A stretch of DNA of 64,000 bases. It comes from Colius striatus (taxonomy: Eukaryota; Chordata; Aves; Coliiformes; Coliidae). Of this stretch, positions 1 through 13,635 are shown one piece after another. Under the pieces are notes generated by a model. The model was not told the DNA's origin, did not search any database, and saw only the letters and a list, made by a program, of their open reading frames with translations. Numbering within the stretch: the first letter of the stretch is position 1; each line of letters begins with the position of its first letter. The DNA lies in the NCBI RefSeq assembly GCF_028858725.1, contig NC_084761.1:35184501-35248500 (forward strand). Direction: 5' to 3'. The position numbers and the translations under genes are program-made.

Positions 1-589
1 TGGTTTATATCAAACCCCATAATCTTCTTTTTTTTTTTTCTTTTTTAACCAACTGAAAGTTATAGTGGCTAAATCAAAATCTGAATGTTTTATAAACACA
101 GGCGATTCCACTAATACCAGTATGTGAACTGGAAGTAATTTGAATTTACATCTATTTGCTCTTTCAAGAGGCACAAAACCTATCATTGTGTCTATTGCTT
201 TTTGTATATTTGTATTAGAAGAGACACATCTTGGATTTCTTTGGGGAGAATCCCAGAAGCTGAACAGGAAAGAGGAGGAGCAATGAATGGGAAAACATAG
301 GAAAAGTCAGATGTTTCTCATACAATTATAGGATTTCCCCTGGGGCTTTACACAACCTAGGCTGATTTTTACATTGAATTACATTTGTAATACCTGAGTT
401 CAGCAGAGTTATGGATACAGGGCAACAAAATTTGTCATCTGTTTTTTAATGACAAGAATAAGACAAAGATAATTTAAAAAAACAACTTGAAAGCCATATT
501 CTTCTAAAATAAAACAGTCACAAGTGGTAATGTGCAAAGAAAGAACAATGGCAATGTGAATGAACAGTGGCAATGTGAAAGAATGAATA

Positions 590-720
590 AGTCTTCAAGA
601 CCCACCTGGACATGCTCCTGTGCAACCTGATCTAGGTTCTGCTTCTGCAGGGGGGTTGGACTAGATGATCTCTGGAGGTCCCTTCCAACCCTATCATTCT
701 GTGATTCTATGATTCTATGA
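590..720 (+). mobile_element. CR1 LINE, 3' end fragment
   Basis: A 5'-truncated copy has the CR1 3' end: GTCTTCAAGACCCACCTGG, then TTGGACTAGATGATCTC, GGTCCCTTCCAACCC and the terminal octamers ATTCTGTG/ATTCTATG. Confidence 0.9.
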
Positions 721-3700
721 ACTATAGTTTATGTAATTCGTCTAAGACATTTTCAAAATTTTCAGACACAAATCTTTGAGGAATCTGTTAAAAAACCCCA
801 CAAACTAATGGAATCTGAATTTAAAGCAAAATAAAACAGAAATATGAAAGACAAAACAGAAGTGGATAGTACAGCTTAAAAAAATTCATGAGCACTTCTA
901 GGCTCACACAGAGCATGAAACTCTACTCAGCACTGATCATGCAAAACAGTCCCATCATCAAGGTTTAAAGGTGTCACAGATTATAGCAGGATATATCAAT
1001 GAGAGGATCCAGATTAACAAGGTAGAAGTGTGAGAAGAGGCAGGTTGAAATTACTTTATTCTATTCTGCTGACTTAGTCCTCCATTTATCCATTTTCCAA
1101 TGTTATTGAAGTGACTTGGCCAAAAAAATGAGAAAGTCAGTTCTTTGCATATTTTGTGTTTCATTTTTTTGGGCTTCTGATGAAAGTGAAATAAGATGAC
1201 AAACTCCTTCAGTTTGTTTGATCTAAACATGGACAACCACTCTTCTTCACATTGTGAGTGGTAGCACGCAGTTCTCTTAAGACTTGCCAGCATTACAAGA
1301 CGGAAAAGGCTTAAAAATGCACTGCACACATACTGACCAGCTTCTAGGAAATTAGAGAAGACTGAAAGAAGGGAGAAAGAAAACATCTAAGATGGGTGAT
1401 TTCAATATATTTAAGGTTCATCTGCATTTGCTTTCTGCTGTTTCGTTCCAGGGCTCTATTTCCCAGTCATTAATACTAATACACGTTCATCTTGAACCAA
1501 GCTCAGCAACAGGTTTGTACCGCAAACTAAACTGGACAAGAGTCTAAACACTGCACACAACAGGGGAATGAGATATACCAAATATGACTCCTCCTTCACA
1601 GACCTTATGAGACAATTCATCAGGCTTCCCATGACTTATGGCTCAAATCTGACCAAAAGCAGTCCTCTCAATTTGGTTACTTCTCTTTCTTCTCTAATAC
1701 CGGAAATTTGAAGGTTTCTTCTAGTGAAAGCCTGCACATGTGGTTTTGTTGCCAGAGGAATACCATGGCAACAGTGTGAGGAAGTGATCTGACAATAAGC
1801 CACAGCAGTAAGCACCACTTCTATGAGTTTATAAATCTGAAAGTCATTAAACATACTCAAAAGCACATATCCTGGATCACAGCCATGGATCAGTTCCACA
1901 CATGCTCAAATTATGCACTGGATTTTGACCAAGAAACCATGCTACAGCCCTCATCCTTCCCTTTTGTTGCAAACTCCCAAATGCATCTACAGAGACCGTG
2001 GCCTCGTTTCGTTTTCAGTGTCTTTGGCTATAGAGACAGCACAAAAATCAATAGAAAAAGTCTTCCTACCAGCCCAGTACACCACCAACCTTCTCTGAGA
2101 TATCAGAAGTACTCTCTTTCTCACATGTAGTCAAGAACCTTGATATTGTTTTTATTTGTTCAAATATGTTTATGGAGAATGAAGGAAGAACATGGATTCT
2201 CTTCCCTGTCCATTTCCTCACATCCTATATCACCTCCACACAAGGGCAGGAACACACAAGTCAAATGACTCCCATGACCTGTGTTTACAAACCATTCAAA
2301 TAACTTTTCTACATGAGGCACAATTGCAGTATGACTCACTGATAGTGAATTACAACACACTATTGCAGCAATAACTACTATATGAGCACCTTGAAAGGAA
2401 AACTGACACTTCCAGGACCTGGTCGTCTCTGCAATCATACTCACTTATCACATCTCTTTCAAACTGGCATTGCACTTGGAATATAATCACATCCTGCATT
2501 CTTGTAATAAGCAATTGCAGGTACTATGTCCCTGCTTGCTTTTTCATCCAGAGCTGCTAGAGAACACTGTGAGTATTCTAACACAGTATGAGAACAAATG
2601 ACAGTTGAGAAATTCTGATGAAAAACTCTGCTTTAATTTGCACTGATGTTATTTTTCTTCATTAAATTCACAAGCAGATACATAGAAGAGGAAAATCCAG
2701 CATCTGAATCTAGTTATGTAGTAAGCAAAGTGGTTTTATTCTAATGCCTTGTTTGCAACACAAGAGCCTCTTCGACTGTAAAAACTGGGCTTGATTCTGG
2801 ACATTGCTCTCTGTGAGAACATTAAGAATAAATCAGTGAAGTCTCATGATTCACTGATTCTCGGAAGCCCTTGCCAGGTATTTATTAGAAAAAGAACGAT
2901 GACAGAACTCCATTCTCAGAGATATCTCATAATATTTGGAAGCTGCAAGTGATTATTCCAGTAAAATGCAGTTAAATTTTTCTTAATCACAAATTCAGCC
3001 GTCTTAAAAACATCTCTTCAAGACTGTTACTTTAAAACTAACATGAACCTGCAAGGAACTAATTACTCATTCACCCTCTTCTACTTTTTTTCAAAAGAAA
3101 AAATAGTTACTCTTTGTAAATGGATACTCAATAAGAAATTTCTTTTAAAGTGTAAAGAGAAGGGGAGAGGAAAAGACATAGGGCTGGAAAACCAAAACTT
3201 CAGATAATGACATAGGAGTTTTGGTTTATAGAATCAGACATTTCTCACTAATTCCTTTATATTATTGCCAAACAGTAGACTTTATGCATCATCAATTCAA
3301 AACTACTGTAATACAAAAGGATATATCTCATCTGAAAGTTGAGAAACGTAATTCATGTTTCTTCATGAAAAGGGCAGAGCTAAAGTCACTGTGAGTAACA
3401 GGAAGTTTAAAACAGCATTGACTGGGCACTTAAATAAACTTTTAACCACTAGGATGAGCTGAGACTAGCAGATAGTAGGAAGCCTGACATAACTCTTTTA
3501 CAAGTTGAGACTTCAGTGAATACCTTCTCTTCATACAGATAGCATAAATGTAAAGAAGCTGAAGAGTGGTAGCTTAGCTGATATCAATGTAGTAAGGGAA
3601 AATTTTGTGTTCAGAAATTAGGCTTGACATACACCTGATCCGCAAATGTTGATAAAATTTTTATTCACTGGAAAAATATCACATAAAAAGCCCAGATATT

Positions 3701-6700
3701 TCAAAGAATCATGCTGATTTCAGGAAAAATGCATTCTTACAAGGATGTTTTTTAAAATTGTTTCAGCCTCTGCAGAAAAATTAATATTTTAGTTTGAAGT
3801 TTTTTATTAGAAGTTATTTCTCTTTAAGTTCCCTAGTGTTCTCCAGTATTCCTCTTTAGTTTCTCTAGTGTTACAGTACAAATGTTCCTCAGTATCTAAC
3901 TGCTTTAAAAGCAAACACAAAAGACATTGTCTCTAATTGCCTTTCAACAATGTCTATATATCCCTTCTCTGTTTTATCCTGGCCTCACCACTGAAAGCTG
4001 CTGTTTTGAGCTGTCATTCTTCAATATGTCCTATATCTTGCTTCTGCCTCTGGATCACCACTGAATCTGCAATCATTAAAACTGCTAATAACTATTGGTA
4101 TAAATTTTAGAATCGGTACTGTATTTATCCTTCACTAAGATCCAGATCCTTCACTTTTTCCAACTGTGCTATCTGTGACCTACTCCACACTGATTATCCC
4201 GTGTTCATTACCTAAATGTCAGCTCTCACTTCTGATCAAATCTTATATTTTAAGAAATCATCACTGTGCTTTTTCTCATAGTGCCCTTCATAGCTCCTCA
4301 TAAACATCCATAAAGTTATCTCACAAATATCTCCAAGGCTCTCTTTTGCTATACTGCCCATATTATTAATGCTGTGAACTGCTAAGCTCTCATGTCCTGC
4401 TGTTCTTTTAGGCTCCTCGTGTCTTATCTATTTTGCCTCTTCTGTATACTGACATTGTAAACTTTAGATTATCTTTCACCTCTTTGTAACCTCTTACTGC
4501 ACAGCACAAGCTGACACTGGTTTCTAGCTGCAGTTCATAGCAATATAGTAATGCACAACAGCACCATTAAAAATGAAGCATCAGCAGCAAAATATTGAGT
4601 TCAGTTTTTGAAAAGATAAACAGACAGAATGCCTACATCCTTTTGGAATTAGATGCTTCCATAGAGGTTGTTAGGAACCTAACATATTTAAGGATCCACA
4701 GGACCTTCTGCAAAAGTAAGTTTCTAAAGATATGGCTTCTGAAGGATATCACAAAAGATGAGTTATGTAGTTTTGACTCAAGTCCATTTTATGACAACCA
4801 AGAAGAATTTAATAAACAAGAAAATTAGTTCATACTAGCTCTCCTTGAGAATGAAAGCCAAAAAACATACATTCTACATGTTTTGAAATAACGTATTGAT
4901 CTCTTTGAAGCTTCCCCTTTAAGGAATATGCAAAAGATGAAGTGAAAGAAACATGAGAAAAAAGAGAATGAGACAGAAAGATCGTGAGAGAGGTTACTCT
5001 CATAGCACTTTTGATCTGGCTGACACAGAGAGGTAATAAAAATTCATAGGAAGCCTGTTCTTGCTCAATTTCTAGGACAAAAAATGTCTGAGTATCTATC
5101 CAAAGCTGACTCAGCCTTGACATCTTTTGATCCCAAGTGCCCTGTTTCTTTGTAACCAAAGGTATTACAATGTATTCAGAGAAACGCACACATTTCCCAG
5201 TGGAATTTGGTGTAGCCTGATCAGAATGGAGTGGGATGAAAAGCAAAAGCTAGAACTACACTGGGTACAAAAAAAAAACCCAACCCAAAAACTCCAACCC
5301 ACTGCAAAAAGAGTCGAAACCTTGCCATGTGTAATGAACACAGTTTGTTATGTATGTAGCTCCTTATGCGTAATATACACAGAGTTTACTTCGCAGTTTA
5401 AGTGTTAGAACAGTCAGATATTGTAATCAAGACACACAAGCAACTTTTAAAAGTGGGATTTTTGCCATACAAATGTAAATTAAGAATGTGATATGTCTCA
5501 AATCAAGGAAAGCTATAAAACAAAATCAACATTGACTGGCAAAAGGATATAGGAGGTGGAAGTTCAGAAGTGCACATGAGGTGTTTGTAACACACCTCAG
5601 CTATACTTTACACATGCCAAACATCTTTTGATTTCATGATAAATTCAAGAAGATAAATATATGTTCCATATGTACCTGTGTTTACAGTTTAGAGGACAGG
5701 GAGCTAACAATGTCTTAACAGCACCTGATGTATGCAATTGCATTACTGTGATACTGGTGAATTTTTATTATGCAAAAAGCCCATTCTACTACCTGCTGTA
5801 CTGATACAGAATAAAAGAAATTAACTGAAGAAAACATTACTTTGGTAGAACTGTTATAGAAACTCCAGCATGTTTTAAGTTAGTAAATAAAATGGACTCA
5901 TAGCTTTTTATTTCATGCTGTTGGTCAGCATAGTCTTATTTTTCTGCTGACACTTAAGGCAATTAGCTGAAGCTTTCATATGTGTTCTCTAAAATAGCTT
6001 AAGAATCATGATAGTATGGCTTAAGTTTTAGGTACGCTGAGCACAGATAACTTTCATCTCCAGCGTAACTCTAAAATGTTCATCTCCTCTGATGCTAAGC
6101 TAATATTTAGCATCTTGATTAAATCACCCAAGTTTTAATCAACCATCTCTGAAATTTTGACCTAATTCATTCCAGCTTCAATTTAATTCTATTAGATATC
6201 ACTGTAAATCCAGAAATGGTGCTGCTTCACATGGTAACCAGAATCTAACATGTGGATTGCATTTAGAGATGTACTGTTCTGTTTCAAATATTGTTTCCAC
6301 TCTTTAGCCATAACGACACACACTACTGTGTATTATTTACACATTTCTGTTTGCTGTGACTCATGTAGCTATGAATGTTCCATTGAATTTTTTGATAAGG
6401 AAGGAGTCCTCGAAAGCTGTGATTATAGCAACATTTTCACATAGCACATAAATCACCTTATAAACACAATGAAAGGATAAAGACTACTGAAAGTAGAAAA
6501 TTATGCAGCATATCTAAAGTTTGTTGGTGACTAGAATCCATCTCATTTCAAAAGTATTAGGATCAAGCTGTTTGTTTAGCTGCAAGCTAACTTTTTATAT
6601 ACAGGGAAAGCAACAATTACAGAGCCAGCAAGTTTACTCACATATTCATGTTTATATTGAAGACTCCAACAGCATTTTTAATGCTTAAAGCTACTCTGGG

Positions 6701-7620
6701 TGAACTATAATAACTGAAACTATCTCAGAGAGATATACCTAAAGTGCAACCCTCTTCCAAGCACACTTTATATAAACTGTGAACAAAGCATGGAGCGCAG
6801 AGAAATCCAATTCATTTTACTGGTAAGCTTTGTTCATGTTTCCATGAAGCTTTCAAGGCAAGTATACCTGGGGTTTCCCTTTGGCTTAGATACAGCACCA
6901 ATCAAGTATACTTGCCAAATTTAAAATTGCTTAGGTAAGGAAGACAATCTTGGGGACATGCAATAATTTTAGCTCACAATGTTTTTTGTTCTCTATTTGT
7001 AACTCATATATTTCTCTGGGAAAAGAAGCCACAGAGAAGAGCAATATCAAAGTTGACTGTATCCCTTTTAACTTCATTATTACTGCTATGCACACTATAC
7101 CTACACTTTGATTTCTTTGGTACCTTTTTCAGAGATTAGCGAAGCATTTGCTAAAGGTAATGCAGGGCCAAAAGGATGTCCTGAAGCTGGAATGTTTCCA
7201 TGGGATGGCCAACCATGGGACAGCTCCTGAGGAAAGTGACAGGATTAAGTTTTTGCAGTTGTTTAAACTTGAGTTGAGGGCATCTTATGGAAACTACTAC
7301 TAATGCCAGTGGAGAGATGGAATTGATTGTTTAATAAGAATTTGCAGATGGTTTTTCTAGTTCTTTCAGCTTGTGTTCAAGAGTTGAATACTTCAAGCCC
7401 ATTTGTTCTGGATCCAATAAATAAAAATCTAGTAAATAAGAATGAGATATTGTTGATATTCCTAAATGTGATTGTCTGGTTCTTTCAGAGACACTTAAGA
7501 GATTCAAAACACAAAGTGTTTGCAATAATGATTGTTGTTCCAAGCCCTATTTGCCACAAATATAGTTTGAAATGTAAATGCTATTAATTGTCAGGAACCC
7601 TGAACTACACATATAATTGT

Positions 7621-7712
7621 CTGGACATGGTCCCAAGCAACCAGCTCCAGGTGGCCCTGCTTGAACAGTGGGTTGCCTCTCAACCTCAACCATTCTCTCA
7701 TTCTGTAATTTG
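7621..7712 (+). mobile_element. CR1 LINE, decayed 3' end fragment
   Basis: CTGGACATGGTCCCAAGCAA, CCAGGTGGCCCTGCTTGA and CAACCTCAACCATTCT match the 3' UTR of a CR1 subfamily. An internal deletion removes the usual GGACCAGATGACCTC block. Confidence 0.75.
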
Positions 7713-8834
7713 GTGAATTTCTGTGTACAGAAGTGGATACACAAGTACCTATTTTGTTTGGGAATTTAAGACTTGGAAGAAGTCCTTCTTTGAGGGTCCA
7801 AATCTTAAAGATATGAAGGGAGTTCACAATAGAGAACATTCAGATGACAGAATATGAAAATCATGCATGCTGCCTGAGGATTGGCAAAGTGAAAATTACA
7901 GGATTTGCACAGAAAGGTGGAAGTTATTGCTAATGAAACCTCAAATGCATATATACAAAGTTTATTTCCCTCTAAAAAAAATTTAAAAGCATACTATCAA
8001 TTGTATCAGTTATCATTTCCAATTTCTATATATTCAGACTCTCTCAGTCTATGATCAGGATGTAGTCCTACCATGGTACCTATACAAAAGATATTCTCAT
8101 AAACTGCGACCTGGCAAACATTTATCTATGCACATAATTTTATTAGTAGCTGCACATACCTAATTTGAGCTATACAAGAGCTTTAAAGGTCAGTTCATTA
8201 ACCATAGCAAGACTGAGGCACTTTTATAACTGACAGTATCTATCAGTAGATTAAATACTGTAAGTAACACTCTTCCCCACTTTTGAAAGGCTCTAAGTCT
8301 TTTGGAGCTAGGATTAGGACTTTTTATAAGTTTGTAGACACACCTAGCAAAATACTTTTCATAGAAAGTTGGACACTGAACAAATAAATTCTTACACAAA
8401 GTAAGAACATGTTAATAAAGATGGCTGACGGTAGAATGGAGGGTATTTAAATCCTCATATTTAGGTGCCTATGCTAGGAGGATGATTTGCAGTAGATGAA
8501 GAGCTCTCTCTCCCTAGTGACTAGGAAAGATTCCAGACAGATGACCATTCTAGCTTAGGTGCATCAATTAGATGGGATGGATACTGACACCTCTAATCAT
8601 TCACTGTTTACATTTAAATGTGAAAGCATATTTCCTTATCATGCAAATGAGGACATAAACTACTCCATCATAGACAACATCTCCAAAGGAGAAAATATAA
8701 TCTTTAAATACAAACAAATAAGATTTCGATATAATATTGACAGCATTCTGGAACAGAACAGAGAATTTCACTAGTGGTTTTTGCAATAGCATTAGAACCC
8801 TGCATACACTCCTACTGCATCTTAACAGTAATCT

Positions 8835-8880
8835 TTAAATGTCCCTCCCAACCTAAACTATTCCATGAGTTTATGATTTG
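8835..8880 (+). mobile_element. CR1 LINE, 3' tip relic
   Basis: GTCCCTCCCAACCTAAACTATTCCATGAG followed by TTTATGATTT resembles the last 45 bases of CR1 (GTCCCTTCCAACC..ATTCTATGATT) with several changes. Confidence 0.5.
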
Positions 8881-11800
8881 TTTCAAATTGATGGCTTGTA
8901 GTAGTCAAATGTTGACTAAATCTTACTTACTAGTTTTTCTTTTCTTTTTTTTTTTTTTTCTGTTTTGGTTATTTCTCTCTCTTGGTTTACAAAAGAAACT
9001 CCAGAAACTCCTGTCCACAGTTTCTATTACTTATTAGGAAAGATTAAGTTTTGCAAAAACAGGCAAAGAATGATAGGTTCCCATTTAACCTATTGTAAGA
9101 GACATATAAGGCAACCTAGTTTGCTAACCAAGCAAAATAAACTCTTCGAGAGAAATTATGTCTCTTTTTAAACTATGCCAAGGAAAAAAAATGACCTAGG
9201 CTAAATAAAATGTTAGCATGACACATTTTCTTCTATGAAATCCTAAGTAAATTTAGATCTAAAATTGAAAGAGTATATTTAGAGACACCCTTTAATTAGG
9301 AACTAAGATGGACAAGAAACCTAACTGGTTGTGGGGAACACTGATAAACCCTTGTAATGCAGTAAATGATGCAGTTTGTGACAGCAGAGTGTGATCCCAG
9401 TTGCCCGGAGATCCTGGATTCTAGATTTCCAATTGGTTTGTCTGATTGTTCTCCCAAGATCAGTAAAAGCTAAGTTCATGAGAATAAATATCTCTCATTA
9501 AAAAGAGTAATAAATTCACCACAAAATTTATGAGCAGAAATCCAATCAATTTCTGCCTACAACTTGTACTAAGAAAATTGAAGATAATGCCCAAGTACAT
9601 TATTAATTTCAATGTTGATGGAATTGTGAACATATTCCCAAAACCAGACAATTGGTTTAATTGAAATTCATCCAATTCATCAGGGTAAAAAAATCTGTGC
9701 GTCATAGCATGAATGTGATCTGCAAGGCAAAGTTTTTAACCTGAGGTCATCACTATGAATTTTTCTTACAAGTCACACAGTACCATCTAATCTGTATCTA
9801 GCGCCATGCCGCTACATGCTGGACTAACCTTAGATACGAATCTGAAATACCGAAAACTTTCTAATCATGGTGTCAAACTGACTTTATATGATGCTGTTTT
9901 TATGTTATAGAGGAAAATTCTGTTTTTTCTTTTTTTCATCCAATTAGGGGAGCTTTGTACACATGTGGTGTGCACAGTGATATAACCGATATTAGTAAAA
10001 ATGCAGTAAAGTAATATTTCTAAACAGTGTAGAATAAGCAATCATTTTCTCAGATGCAATATAATCTTGGATATTAGAGCATGGAGCTGTTAGATCAAAT
10101 AGTTTGGACTGGTGTCATCAATATCAACAATAATAAAGGAAGTATTTGCTCAAAATATACAGTGCACTTTTTTTCCAATATGTTGTACATAAGATAATTC
10201 CCCAAATCAGATGCAATAAAACTCAAAAGTAAAATTAAAACATTCTACAGGTCAAACTGAACTCCAAGCGCACTGAGTAGAACAGTTCTTTAGTACAGAG
10301 TGGAGGCTTTGCTCACAGCACTCATTGCCCAAAGTCCATAATGTTACTGAGATGTACATATCATTGGGTAAATTCCGTTCGTCTCAGGAGAGAATGAAAA
10401 GGTTTTCTATCCATGAGCCATGGAGCTGTTTTGTTCAGGATTTATGTGATAGCTTGACTCATTCATTCCATATAAGTGTTGATTTAGATGAAGCAATTCT
10501 ATTGCATATCATTAAAATTTTTACAAGAGTAGCATAAGGCAATGTAGAAACATATCAAGTGGGAATGGGAATGTATGTTGCTGTCTTCTTGATGCCCATT
10601 TGCTCTAAGTTGTTGTATTCCCAAGCCTAACATCACAACCCAGAACAAATTCATTCATCTTACACTAACTCATTGTTGTAAAGGCAGGCAGCTGCATCAC
10701 TTCTAATTAGTTTGAGGATCACCAGTTGTATATTTACCACAGTTTAAGCAAACTCTGAACTAACAGACCAAAAATTGAAATTTCTGCTGTAGTCTCAATT
10801 CTAGTCAGAATCAACTATTCAGAAAAATCAAAGCAGCAGGATTCGGATATATTCTTTGAGCTTTGTAGATAGGAAGCATGTAATATCTGCCCCCTCATTA
10901 AGACTTTTATTTGAGTTGTAATAGGAATATGAAAGAGTAAGAAGAGCAAAAGGCAAATACATCATTCTATTTCCTACTAGAGCTTAGCTAGAAAAGCCAC
11001 AGGATATCACAGAACCTAAGGAAGAGGTGAAGCAACAAAATAATTACAACGTAAAATTCTGGACTACTGTTTCTTTATAAGGCTTCTTCTGAGATGCTGG
11101 TCTTGCATCAATGACTAACACACATAACACTACTCAAATTCAAGCATTCCTAGAAGTTTTTTTTCCATTCTCCTATCATCCCTTCATACACATCCAGATA
11201 CTTTTGCAGAGTTGGTTTTAAGTCAGAGTCTGATGTTAGTGAAAGAAAATTACATTACAAAAACAGCATAACCTAAGATAGAATAGTTTTAGAACTACAG
11301 AAGTTTAAGGCTTATAGTTGTAGGTCAAATGATTAAATTTCTGTCTCCCAGAAATGTTAGTATTGTAACAGCAACACACTATTTTTCATTTTTTGCATAA
11401 GGAAATTTATTTCTTATAGGTTGCATCCTGTGTCAATTATCTTTCTATGACAGACACAATCAGAAATATAAAATTTAAAAGAGGCAAGCTGCTAATATAA
11501 GGCCATATGTAAACCCGAAGTACTTTACTGGAGCAATTTAAACTTACAGTACGTGATGGCACAGTGATCTGCCCAGTGATAATGCAGGTTTTCAAGAGCA
11601 GACTATGGATAATTTCCGACTTTATTTTAAGCTATAGCCCAGTACTGACATACAGCCATAATGACAGGCACTGAAAGACTCAGTATTCAGGTTGATACAA
11701 AATGTGAAATCATCAACCAGAAAAGGTCAACTGCCTCCTATGACGTATGCATGTCTTACTCAACTCACTTTTTGGAGTGTTTTACTTTATATTGTAAAAG

Positions 11801-12668
11801 ATAAATTTGCAATTTAATTACATTATCTGCTTCCTTCTCATAAACAAAGTGACAGGAACCATATTAGCTGTGAGCCTGGCATCTTCTACTCTACAATAAC
11901 CCAGATACAGGGATAAAAAATGTGTTCCCCACCACAGGCATTACATATTTCCCAAGTCATATAAATGTTCTATGGATTTCAAGCTATCATTTATTATCTA
12001 CCAGTTTTACTTCATCTAGCCATACTTTCTTGTGAACTATGTTAGTGGATGTGCTCTACAGTATGTTTCCATTGAAAGGAATATGTACTGCATTTATGAT
12101 AAAGAATATATTATCCTTCTTGCAATTCTGGAAAGACAAATAATTTTTCCTGTCAAGAAATAGCCTGTATTCCTCACCCTCTTCCTGGGGGCTTTGTTAT
12201 CTTTTGTCTTAACATCTGTATTCAGTCCAATATTTTCTTCTGTGCACTTTCAAAAGTTCTATAGTTTGCTGCCATAGTAAATGACAAGCTACCATGACAA
12301 GCTACCAGTTCTGTATTCACAGTATTTTCTATGTCAGACAAAGGAAAGGGAAAGAGATTTAGAACCAAGTGGTGTAAAACATACCAAAAGCTCCATGAAA
12401 ATTGCTGAGATTGTTCTCTTGACAGCATGTCTCTCAAGTCATTACTTTGATGACTGGGACTTCACTAAACATCCCTTCCAAAATGGAGCTTATGTCTATA
12501 GAGTTAGTGTCAACCCAGCCAAACCTTGAATGCTGTGGGTGATTAACACCAGAAAACACACACTAGTGTTTCCTTGACTGAAAATTAAATGGCAGAAAAT
12601 AAATGGAGGGAAACTAATCAACACTGAAAATGCACAAGGAAATATTCTTAATGTACCCTATCACTACT

Positions 12669-13370
12669 CTGCAATTGGCAGTGAGAAACCCTTATACTTC
12701 TAATGTGGTCAGTGAAATAGCCACTCTGACTCTAGAAGTGATGACTGTTGGACTTACTGGGTCTTTTTTTTTGTTGCTGTAGCCAATATTCTTAACTCTT
12801 CCACTGGAAAAGTTCTCCTGTAATAGTCTTTACTGTACAGTCACAGTGGCCTTCTGTTTTACAGTGTGAAAATTTTGAAACTCTATATTGACTCTCGGGC
12901 CTTTGTGAATACGTGGAAAAGCTGAAGAAAATAATCTATTCTTTAATAAGCTCAAGTAAGATGTCATCTAGAATTTATTTTAAAGTTTACAAGAGAATAG
13001 TGATGTAAAATGGCACTCTGACTTCCTCCATGAAAAGATTGGTCTCTAAAACACAATTTAGAATAGCGCAATATTTGAGTCACTTTTGGATGAAATTCTG
13101 GCTTCACTGAGAGACAAAAGGAATTTTCCAAGTGACTTCAAAGTAGTTAGGATTTCATTCCTTATAGGTTGCAGAAATTTTATTCAGAGGAGGAATACAT
13201 TGTTGAACTTTAAAAAAATATGCTTTATTTAGATAATTTTCAAATGCACCAAGATGCTGGAAATGTACCAATTCTAAAGCTGTATAATGGAGAAGAAAAC
13301 CTTTGAAATGTCACTTTAAAGAGACTAAGCAGGCTTCTCATTAAAGGGTCTTATTTGGCAACAACAAATT
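12669..13370 (+). repeat. 702-bp direct repeat, left copy
   Basis: This sequence, starting CTGCAATTGGCAG and ending ACAACAAATT, recurs at 14711-15412. Read block by block, I found no substitution and no indel, including an identical nine-T run. Its right edge abuts the first base of the LTR. It looks like ordinary AT-rich single-copy DNA, not a transposable element. Confidence 0.93.
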
Positions 13371-13490
13371 TGTCATGGTTTGACATGACAGCCTTTTCTG
13401 GTATGAGGGAAGGGGCTGCAAAGATGGCTCCTGTAAGAAGTTGCTCACAACTCTCCCCAGCTCTGAGCCAGACCCACTTCTGGGGCTGAG

Positions 13491-13525
13491 CCAATTAGAC
13501 GCCTCCACGATCGCTTTTTAAGAAG
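13491..13525 (+). promoter_or_regulatory. CCAAT and TATA-like boxes of the LTR
   Basis: CCAAT at 13491-13495 is followed 20 bases later by TTTTTAAGAAG at 13515-13525. This spacing is typical of retroviral U3 promoters and fixes the LTR's sense strand as +. Transcription would be predicted to start about 25-30 bases downstream, before the ORF at 13636. Confidence 0.5.
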
Positions 13526-13635
13526 AAGCCGGAAGGGGAGGTGTCTTCCTCCATCTTCTTTTCCTTCTTCTGCCCCTTCTTCTCTTCTTCTGGCTGGTGG
13601 TGGTGCAAGGAGTAGGAACGGTGAGAGAAACAACC

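Larger units (their letters stand above)
721..12668. other. Intergenic DNA upstream of EDNRA, first part
   Basis: AT-rich sequence with no open frame of recognisable content. Apart from the CR1 pieces at 7621 and 8835 I see no repeat copy, RNA gene or exon that I can support. Bases 1-589 are similar. Confidence 0.7.
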